A DNA stretch of 5,252 nt from contig PWMO01000200.1 of assembly GCA_003558175.1 (NCBI GenBank), positions 1-5,252 of the forward strand, written 5' to 3'. Every line of letters starts with the position of its first letter. Positions within the stretch are counted from its first letter, which is position 1. Shown piece after piece: positions 1 through 5,252 of the stretch. This DNA is from Spirochaetaceae bacterium. GTDB lineage: Bacteria; Spirochaetota; Spirochaetia; DSM-27196; PWMO01. The translations under genes were made by a program, and so were the position numbers. A model generated the notes under the pieces. It worked only from the letters and a program-made list of their open reading frames with translations. It was not told the origin of the DNA and ran no database searches.

Positions 1-104
1 AGATGCGGCCCGGCCAGCTGGATGCCATGGACGCCCTCTGGAACGAAGCCAAGGCCGCCGAAGCGAAGGCTGACGCGGAAGCTGAGGGCAGCGCGGACGG
101 CTGA
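1..104 (+). CDS. mazG: C-terminal end of a MazG-like nucleoside triphosphate pyrophosphohydrolase (5' partial)
   Basis: The reading frame beginning at base 3 stays open from the window edge to a TGA at 102-104 and gives 33 complete codons. The first part contains QLDAMDALWNEAK, which resembles the usual end of bacterial MazG proteins (a 'leeMdalWeeaK' type helix after the second MazG domain). It is followed by a tail of about 17 residues rich in Ala, Glu and Lys. MazG hydrolyses NTPs and dNTPs to the monophosphate and pyrophosphate in the cytoplasm and is linked to nucleotide-pool cleaning. None of its catalytic EExxE metal-binding motifs lie in this short piece, so the call rests on the C-terminal motif alone. 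The ATG at base 3 is read as an internal Met. The gene converges on the radical SAM gene with a 46-nt gap. Alternative: another protein with a similar helical tail. Confidence 0.62.
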   Translation, partial: MRPGQLDAMDALWNEAKAAEAKADAEAEGSADG

Positions 105-150
105 AGTCGGGCACCGCCTTGTGCGCGCCGCGCGGCGGCTGGTTGGAAGA
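105..150. other. Convergent intergenic gap with a GC-rich palindrome; possible weak bidirectional terminator
   Basis: The 46 bases between the two convergent stop codons contain a perfect 12-bp palindrome at 126-137 (CGCCGCGCGGCG). Flanking CCGCC (114-118) and GGCGG (134-138) could form an alternative hairpin with a longer loop. A T-run typical of an intrinsic terminator follows neither arm on either strand. The palindrome may stall polymerase or protect 3' ends of both transcripts, but GC-rich sequence of this kind also makes such palindromes by chance. The call is kept weak for that reason. Confidence 0.25.
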
Positions 151-2670
151 TCAGGAGGTTTCTGGTACCCGTTCCGCGGCTTCGGCCGTTTCTGCTGCAA
201 GGGTTTGCAGGCGTTGGATTCTCAGGCCGCGGTCAAACGGGTGGCGTCCGCCGAGCAGGCCTGAGAGGAACTTGACTACGCCGGCGCCGGAGCGTGCCTG
301 CAGGCGAAAGTCCACGGCAAGCGGGGCTTGCGTCCAGCTGCAGCGGTGAACCAGCTCACTCGCCTCGAGCTGCTCCTCCAGGACTCCCCTCCATTCTGCG
401 AGCCCGTCACCCCGAAGGCGGTAGTCGGCACCCCGGAAGCGGCTCATCAGTGAGGGCGGTTTCTCCGCTCCTTGCCGGTACGGCTGCGCCGTCACTGCAG
501 TGATCTCTATCCCCGCCGGGAGCGCCACGTTGAGTCGTTGCGACAAAGTCTCAACCTGTACTGTATTGTGTACATAGAGCGCGCAGATCTCGTGGATGGA
601 TTCGATTCCGAGAGAGAGCGGCTGCGCGAACTCGAGCAGTGGTTTGGGGTTGAAGCCCGACGTGAACTGAACGGGAATATCGGCTCGCATCAGAGAGCGT
701 TCAAAGAGGGACATCAGGGCAAGGTGCGACAGAAATGCCGCCGGGCCGGTCTTGGTGAACGAGAGCTGCAGGTACGTTAACTCGGTGCCGGGCGGTGTGA
801 CGGCGCCGCGTCGCTCTCGCGCTCCCGTTGCAGGCGCTGCCTGTGACGCCGCTTGCGGCGCGGGCGAGACCTCGCGGACGCGGGTCATGCGATTGCAGAC
901 GCCGCAGTATTCGGCGCACTCCGGCGCACACTGCTCGGTGAGCTGACCGCGTTGCGAACGCTCGAACTCACGCAGCAGCGTTTTTGGGGAGACTCCGGTT
1001 CGAACCGCATCCCAGGGAAGTGCCGCGTCAGTGGGCATTCCCGCAGCCAGGAGCTTCAGATGGCGGCCGTCTTCCTCGAACAGTTCACGCCAGACATCAC
1101 GGCGCAGGTGCTCTTCCCAGGCGTCCAGCCGACAACCGCGCCGAAACGCCCTCTCGATCAACTCCCCTGCCTCGTCTCCGCCGCGCGACAGGACGCCTTC
1201 CAGCGTGGATTGAAATGGAGCCTGGTATCCGACCTTCACACCCAACGGTTTCAATCCGGCCTTGATCCTTCGAATGGTCTCAACCGATTGCTCTTCCGTC
1301 ATCTGGGCCGACCATTGAAACGGAGTGTGCGGTTTGGGTATGAAGGTGGCGAGCGCGAGGTTGTAGTTCATCTTGACCGCGGCGCGAATCTGCTGGAAAA
1401 ACGCAATAATCTGCTCCGCCTCGTCCCCGTCCGGAATGGGCAGCCCGATCATGAAGTAGAACTTGGCCAGTCGCCATCCGCGCTCTTTGGCTTCGCGAAG
1501 CACCTCGATGATCCGCTCAGCGGGAACGAGCTTGTTCATCGCGTGCTGACCCGTCTCAGATGCGGTCTCCACGGCGAACGTCAGTCCGCTCTTGCGTACC
1601 CGCGACACCTGCTCCAGTACTGGCAGCGTGAGCGAGTTTATGCGCAGCGAGGGCAGTGCAAAGGAGACGCCGCGGTCGGCAAATCGGTCGTTCAACAGAC
1701 GGAAGAGCTGTTCGATCTCGCGATAGTCGCCGGAACTGAGCGACGACAACGAAACGGTACGGTAGCCGCATACGTCAACAAGATGCTGGACTTCGGCAAC
1801 GATAGCGTCTGTGGACTTCATGCGGTAGGGCCGATAGTAGACACCTGCGCTGCAGAATCGGCACCCCTGCGGACAGCCGCGCATGATCTCTACCACCCCC
1901 TGGTCCTGCACGATCTTCATGTTTGGAACCGGCACGTGCATGCAGCCGGCGTGTTGGCCAAACTCGTTCCAGATAGCCCGTGTGACCGGTGTGGAGCGGC
2001 CCCTGTACCAGGTGTGCGGATGGTTGTGGAGAACTGCGAGAGCTGCGCTGCGTCCGCCGCCGGACCGTTTTGTGCTGCAGAGATCTGCGGTAAGCTGCGG
2101 GAAGCCCGCTTCAGCTTCTCCAACAAAGACCCCGTCGAGAAATCGCCCCAGCGGCAGAGGGTTTGGCGATACGCCGGGCCCACCGGCAACTACCAGCGGA
2201 TGGTGATCGGCGCGCTCATCGTTGTGTATCGGAATGCCGCCAACATCAAGCACGGTGAGTACGTTTGTGGCGGAAAGCTCATACCCGATCGAGAATGCGA
2301 TGACGTCGCAGTCATGTAACGCGATTCCTGATTCCAGCGTGTACAACGGGGTTCCTGTACGGCGCAGAACCGCTTCGAAGTCCGGTGCCGGCAGGAAGAC
2401 CCGCTCACAACGCACGCCGTCAATCCGATTGAGCATGTCGTAGAGAATCTTGATTGCTGTATTGGACATGCCGATTTCGTACAGATCGGGAAAACAGACT
2501 GCGACCATGAGGTCGGGCGCTTCGGTGCGATCGGTTGTTTCGGTGCGAGGCGTGTCGGTGCGGGACTGGTACGCCGCAACGGCGCCAAACTCACCACCGA
2601 CGTAACGTGCCGGGCTGTTCACCGACACCAACTCGAAAAAGAGATCCTGATCTGGCTGTACACGTCTCAT
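151..2670 (-). CDS. Fused B12-binding-like/radical SAM protein with C-terminal DUF2344 domain (TIGR03960 + TIGR03936 type), function unknown
   Basis: This 839-residue cytoplasmic protein has three parts. Residues about 54-200 form a cobalamin-binding-like fold opening with FPDLYEIGMSN, where the usual DxHxxG motif reads DLYEIG (62-67). Residues about 255-480 are a radical SAM core with Cys266, Cys270 and Cys273 in the CxxxCxxC motif, which should bind a 4Fe-4S cluster and cleave S-adenosylmethionine; downstream come FMIGLP and FIPKPHTPFQW, typical of TIGR03960. A second cysteine cluster (581, 585, 589, 592) closes this module. After an Ala/Pro-rich linker (593-630), residues 632 to about 815 match DUF2344 (SFTKTGPAAFLSHL, TSGFNPKP). 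Many bacteria encode the two halves as separate neighbouring genes; here they are one chain. ARYVGGE near residue 21 is the usual start of the family and supports the ATG at 2670, although no Shine-Dalgarno sequence precedes it. It lies 45 nt after rodA and is probably the last gene of the operon. The family is recognised with confidence; its reaction and substrate are not known to me. Confidence 0.93.
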   Translation of the reverse strand: MRRVQPDQDLFFELVSVNSPARYVGGEFGAVAAYQSRTDTPRTETTDRTEAPDLMVAVCFPDLYEIGMSNTAIKILYDMLNRIDGVRCERVFLPAPDFEAVLRRTGTPLYTLESGIALHDCDVIAFSIGYELSATNVLTVLDVGGIPIHNDERADHHPLVVAGGPGVSPNPLPLGRFLDGVFVGEAEAGFPQLTADLCSTKRSGGGRSAALAVLHNHPHTWYRGRSTPVTRAIWNEFGQHAGCMHVPVPNMKIVQDQGVVEIMRGCPQGCRFCSAGVYYRPYRMKSTDAIVAEVQHLVDVCGYRTVSLSSLSSGDYREIEQLFRLLNDRFADRGVSFALPSLRINSLTLPVLEQVSRVRKSGLTFAVETASETGQHAMNKLVPAERIIEVLREAKERGWRLAKFYFMIGLPIPDGDEAEQIIAFFQQIRAAVKMNYNLALATFIPKPHTPFQWSAQMTEEQSVETIRRIKAGLKPLGVKVGYQAPFQSTLEGVLSRGGDEAGELIERAFRRGCRLDAWEEHLRRDVWRELFEEDGRHLKLLAAGMPTDAALPWDAVRTGVSPKTLLREFERSQRGQLTEQCAPECAEYCGVCNRMTRVREVSPAPQAASQAAPATGARERRGAVTPPGTELTYLQLSFTKTGPAAFLSHLALMSLFERSLMRADIPVQFTSGFNPKPLLEFAQPLSLGIESIHEICALYVHNTVQVETLSQRLNVALPAGIEITAVTAQPYRQGAEKPPSLMSRFRGADYRLRGDGLAEWRGVLEEQLEASELVHRCSWTQAPLAVDFRLQARSGAGVVKFLSGLLGGRHPFDRGLRIQRLQTLAAETAEAAERVPETS

Positions 2671-2715
2671 AAGGCTGCAGCTTTGACTTGTAGTTTGTCT
2701 CTGTAAAGGTCTGGT
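2671..2715 (-). other. Spacer between rodA and the radical SAM gene, without a recognisable Shine-Dalgarno
   Basis: This 45-nt spacer is more AT-rich than its surroundings. Reading toward the radical SAM start, the last bases before ATG are AAGCTGCAGCCTT, an imperfect inverted repeat centred on CTGCAG that occupies the place where a Shine-Dalgarno would lie. No GGAG or GAGG is present. I found no credible -35/-10 pair and no T-tailed hairpin, so transcription is most likely continuous from rodA. Confidence 0.4.
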
Positions 2716-4032
2716 CTAGTACCGATAGCGGTGTTGATAGATGCTCATCAGGATACCTATTCCCGCCAACGCGGTCCACATGGACGAACCCCCATACGAT
2801 ACAAGGAACAGAGGCACTCCTGCAACCGGCATAACGCCAATCGCCATTCCGACATTTACCAGGAAATGAGTCAATATCATCGTGACGATTCCGGCCGCGA
2901 CATAGGAGGCATACGAATCCTTGGCAATTGAGGCGATGTACAGGCCGCGCAACAGGATAACCAGAAAGAGTCCAAACAGCAGCAACGCACCAAGATAGCC
3001 CCATTCCTCGGCGACAATAGAGAAGATGAAGTCGGTGCTCTGTTCGGGCAGGAAATGATAGTGACTCTGGGTTCCCTGCAGAAAACCTTTGCCGGATATG
3101 CCGCCCGACCCGACCGCGGTTACCGATTGGATGACGTTCCAGCCGGCGCCGCGCGGATCCACGTAGGGATTCATGAACACCACCAGGCGCATTACCTGGT
3201 AGTCACGGATGACTGCTCGAGTTCCCAGCGATGCTCCAAGTGCTATTCCCAGTATCGCCATGGAATAGACGATCCAGTAGAAGTAACGCCGCTTGAGAAC
3301 GATCAGCCCTGACAACGCCACCGCGGCAACGGCACCTATCCCGGTCAACACCAGAAGCTTGATGCGAACGCTTGAGAAAACATCGAAGGCCGGGATGCGG
3401 CTTCCGTGAATGTAGGTTTCCCAGGCCGGTACCATGGTAAAGAGTAACACGAACACCGCAGTCAACCCCACAAACAGCAGATGGCGAATTCGTGCTCCAG
3501 CCATGAAGCTCATACCCAGGAAGATGGGAAAATACACCGAGGAGGTGCCGAAGTCCGGTTGCATCAGAATCAGCGCAACCGGTAGCAGAAAGACGATTGA
3601 ACCAAATACCAGGTAGGGAATACGTTGAATGCTCGGCCCGATGCGTTCAAGGTATACCGCGAACAACAGGATTGTCGCCAGTTTCATGAATTCCGAGGGT
3701 TGAATACCCAATCCGCCAATTCCGAGCCACGCTCTGGTGTTGTTGACAACCTTGCCAAACATCAAGGTCAATACCAGCAGCAGCAGACCTGCCAGGTAGA
3801 GGTAGAGAACCCACGGCTTAATGGTCTGGTACTGTACGAGTGCCAGGGTTATGAGTACACCCAGGCCGGTCACCGCCCAGATTATCTGCCGAATGTATTC
3901 GCGCGAACGGACTTCTCCAGGTGTGCCAAAGCCGCTCGAGTAGACAAACAGCACGCCGACCACCAGCAGCGCTATGGTGGCCGCAAAGACATAAACGTCA
4001 AAACTGAAAATTGAGCGTGAACGCAACGCCAA
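2716..4032 (-). CDS. rodA: RodA, SEDS-family peptidoglycan glycosyltransferase (rod-shape determining)
   Basis: RodA is the inner-membrane polymerase that links lipid II into glycan strands during side-wall growth, working with its partner PBP2 encoded just upstream. The 438-residue product is strongly hydrophobic, with multiple membrane segments from residue 12 to the end. SEDS signatures appear in order: NNTRAWLGIG (Trp102, aligning with functionally important E. coli Trp102), QPSEFMK (111-117), QPDFGTS (158-164), DPRGAGWN with following QS (292-303), GSGGISGKGFLQGTQS, FLPEQSTDFIF with Asp334 aligning to the essential E. coli RodA Asp262, and VSYGGSS (411-417). The spacing between QPDFGT and TDFIF is about 71 residues longer than in E. 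coli RodA, enough for two extra membrane helices (about 203-272). FtsW is a possible alternative, but the mrdA neighbour argues for RodA. The start is TTG at 4032-4030: a GGAGGAGGG ribosome site lies 5 nt upstream, the mrdA stop sits in the same frame 15 nt before, and no ATG in this frame precedes the first membrane helix. A second TTG two codons later is the only near rival. Confidence 0.95.
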   Translation of the reverse strand: MALRSRSIFSFDVYVFAATIALLVVGVLFVYSSGFGTPGEVRSREYIRQIIWAVTGLGVLITLALVQYQTIKPWVLYLYLAGLLLLVLTLMFGKVVNNTRAWLGIGGLGIQPSEFMKLATILLFAVYLERIGPSIQRIPYLVFGSIVFLLPVALILMQPDFGTSSVYFPIFLGMSFMAGARIRHLLFVGLTAVFVLLFTMVPAWETYIHGSRIPAFDVFSSVRIKLLVLTGIGAVAAVALSGLIVLKRRYFYWIVYSMAILGIALGASLGTRAVIRDYQVMRLVVFMNPYVDPRGAGWNVIQSVTAVGSGGISGKGFLQGTQSHYHFLPEQSTDFIFSIVAEEWGYLGALLLFGLFLVILLRGLYIASIAKDSYASYVAAGIVTMILTHFLVNVGMAIGVMPVAGVPLFLVSYGGSSMWTALAGIGILMSIYQHRYRY

Positions 4033-4037
4033 CGTTG

Positions 4038-4046
4038 CCCTCCTCC
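4038..4046 (-). promoter_or_regulatory. Strong Shine-Dalgarno sequence that fixes the TTG start of rodA
   Basis: Read on the minus strand this is GGAGGAGGG, a near-ideal anti-Shine-Dalgarno match, ending 5 nt before the TTG at 4032. It lies directly behind the mrdA stop (TGA at 4050-4048), so ribosomes finishing mrdA are well placed to reinitiate. The strong site probably compensates for the weak TTG codon and may help set RodA output relative to PBP2. Confidence 0.8.
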
Positions 4047-4047
4047 A

Positions 4048-5252
4048 TCACATGTACCAGAGCCGGCGGCGGCGGCGCAGATCGGCCACGGCTTCGTCAA
4101 AGCTCATGTCGCCGAATATGCCATGGAATATGAGATTGGCGGCCTTCGGCGCCCACCATTCCCAGTCGTTTGCGGCATCCACCATTACCACCACGACAAC
4201 CTGTTCTTCAGGATTGTCGGTCTGGTAGGGGGCGTACGCGGCAAACCATGAGTGCCAGTCGTCGGTTTGTGAACTGATTTCGGCCGTGCCGGTCTTGCCG
4301 GCTACCTCCACCAGTGGCGTGGTGATTACCGGTTCCGCGGTGCCTCCACGCACAACTCCGCGCATGGCGCGGCGAACCGTCTCCAGGGTCTTGGGCTGCA
4401 GCGGCACCGTTTGAATAACTTCCGGTTCGACGCGCTGCAGCAGCTCGCCGGTGTTGCCGTCGCGAACTTCGCGCAGCAGATGCGGTCGGTACAGCCTGCC
4501 GTCATTCACCAGCAGTGCAACCATGTTCGCCAGCTGCAGCGGTGTGACACTGAGGAATCCCTGACCGATCGCGACGTTGACGGTGTCTCCGCCGACCCAC
4601 GGTGCGTTAAATACCCTGCGCTTCCATTCAGGTGACGGAAGGAGGCCGGGGCGCTCGCCGGGAAGATCAACGCCGCTCTGGATTCCAAAGCCGAACTTGG
4701 ACGCATACGAGAGCAGCCGCTCGGTGCCGAGATAATCGTGCCCGATAGTTGCATAGAAGACGTTGGACGAGTTCGCCAGTCCTTGCAGAATATTGATCCG
4801 CCCGAACCCACTCGGACGCCATTCGTTGACCACCCGGTTGCCCAGACGGTAGTGGGGTCCCGCGAAGATAGTGTCATCAACGGAGAGCAGCTGCTCTTCC
4901 AGCACCGCGGTGGTCAACAGGATCTTGAACGTCGACGCAGGAGGATAGCTGCTCTGGATCGCACGGTTGAGAAACGGGGCGGTAGTGTCGTTGCGCAGCC
5001 GGGAGAAGACCGCCGGTGCCCCGTTGCCGTAGAGATCGTTGGGATTAAACGTCGGGTATGAGATCATCGCCAGGATCTCGCCGGTGGCCGGTTTCAGCAC
5101 AACAACCGATCCAATTCGGTCGCCGAGTGCATCGCGGGCGAGCTGTTGAATGCGGCGGTCTACGGTGAGGACCAGATTGTCGCCCGGAACCGGGGGAATG
5201 ATCTCTACGTTGCCGTCACCCACCTTGCGTCCCCGGGCGTCGACGGTGCGGA
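4048..5252 (-). CDS. mrdA: Penicillin-binding protein 2, class B transpeptidase of cell elongation (5' partial)
   Basis: PBP2 cross-links peptide stems of new glycan strands in the periplasm and activates RodA. The frame is open to the window edge, so the signal anchor and most of the pedestal domain are missing; the GTG at 5223 is an internal Val, because upstream codons continue with RTVDARGRK, the usual lead-in to the transpeptidase domain. About 400 residues are visible. Numbered from that Val, the catalytic motifs are complete: SxxK as STFK (97-100, catalytic Ser97) inside YPPASTFK, SxN as SSN (152-154), and KTG (310-312) inside AGKTGTAE. VPGDNLVLTVD and KPATGEILAMISYPTFNPN are also standard for PBP2. 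The visible part contains no cysteine, so a metal site using Cys as described for E. coli PBP2 cannot form in the same way. The protein ends in an arginine-rich tail (five Arg in a row, then LWYM). Fifteen nucleotides separate the TGA from rodA, the classical mrdA-rodA arrangement. A division-type PBP3/FtsI is less likely given the rodA neighbour. Confidence 0.94.
   Translation of the reverse strand, partial: RTVDARGRKVGDGNVEIIPPVPGDNLVLTVDRRIQQLARDALGDRIGSVVVLKPATGEILAMISYPTFNPNDLYGNGAPAVFSRLRNDTTAPFLNRAIQSSYPPASTFKILLTTAVLEEQLLSVDDTIFAGPHYRLGNRVVNEWRPSGFGRINILQGLANSSNVFYATIGHDYLGTERLLSYASKFGFGIQSGVDLPGERPGLLPSPEWKRRVFNAPWVGGDTVNVAIGQGFLSVTPLQLANMVALLVNDGRLYRPHLLREVRDGNTGELLQRVEPEVIQTVPLQPKTLETVRRAMRGVVRGGTAEPVITTPLVEVAGKTGTAEISSQTDDWHSWFAAYAPYQTDNPEEQVVVVVMVDAANDWEWWAPKAANLIFHGIFGDMSFDEAVADLRRRRRLWYM

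Noticed and set aside
22..264. Arg-rich open frame on the plus strand across the mazG end and radical SAM end
   Set aside because: It is out of frame with the MazG-like tail, very basic and low in complexity, and spans the convergent gap. There is no ribosome site or family motif.
853..2319. A 488-codon open frame on the plus strand, opposite the radical SAM gene
   Set aside because: It lies wholly antisense to a gene with clear family motifs, shows no recognisable domain, and is rich in Arg, Gln and Leu in the way expected of reverse-complement translation of GC-biased codons. It is treated as a shadow.
2591..3004. 137-codon minus-strand frame bridging rodA and the radical SAM gene
   Set aside because: It overlaps the well-supported 3' end of rodA and the start of the radical SAM gene in another frame, and its product has no recognisable features.
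3998..4048. Sixteen-codon frame starting at an ATG that overlaps the mrdA stop (TGATG)
   Set aside because: Its ATG consumes the Shine-Dalgarno of rodA and is out of frame with rodA. The product is too short and featureless to support as a gene; the TGATG overlap is probably incidental to the GGAGGAGGG site.
4064..4078. Run of GCC/GCG-type triplets near the mrdA end as a possible repeat element
   Set aside because: It encodes the five consecutive arginines of the PBP2 tail, is short and coding, and shows no copies elsewhere in the window.
5221..5223. GTG as a possible start of the PBP2 gene inside the window
   Set aside because: The frame continues upstream to the window edge with RTVDARGRK, conserved PBP2-type sequence, and a start here would remove the membrane anchor. 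The codon is an internal Val.

Overview
The window is a bacterial chromosomal segment, moderately GC-rich by eye. It holds the downstream part of a cell-wall elongation (elongasome) operon on the minus strand, and the tail of a convergent housekeeping gene on the plus strand. No rRNA, tRNA, CRISPR array, insertion sequence or phage gene was seen.

Layout in minus-strand transcription order. First comes the 3' part of mrdA, encoding penicillin-binding protein 2 (5252 to 4048, N-terminus outside the window). Next is rodA, a SEDS-family glycan polymerase (4032 to 2716), with a TTG start behind a strong Shine-Dalgarno sequence 15 nt after the mrdA stop. Last is a large radical SAM protein of unknown function (2670 to 151) that fuses the TIGR03960-type B12-binding-like/radical SAM module to the TIGR03936/DUF2344 module. 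Spacing is tight (15 and 45 nt), and no terminator or convincing promoter was seen between the genes, so they are read as one transcription unit. mreB, mreC and mreD would be expected further upstream, outside the window. On the plus strand, bases 1-104 encode the last 33 residues of what looks like MazG, a nucleoside triphosphate pyrophosphohydrolase. It runs tail to tail into the radical SAM gene with a 46-nt GC-rich gap.

RodA polymerises lipid II into glycan strands and PBP2 cross-links them; the two form one complex in the cytoplasmic membrane and set rod or helical cell shape. The radical SAM protein often sits near mre/rod genes or near rng-rplU in other bacteria, but its substrate is not known to me.

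Organism: the order mrdA-rodA-fused radical SAM fits several diderm lineages. The long RodA, with about 70 extra residues compared with E. coli, and the style of the PBP2 C-terminus make me lean to Spirochaetota (a Spirochaeta-like organism). A deltaproteobacterial-type lineage remains possible. This assignment is inference only.

Almost all sequence is coding. The points worth a second look are the RodA insertion, the radical SAM protein's altered B12 motif and extra cysteine cluster, its start without a Shine-Dalgarno sequence, and the fact that all three minus-strand genes lie in one reading frame. I did not find a convincing new multi-gene system here.
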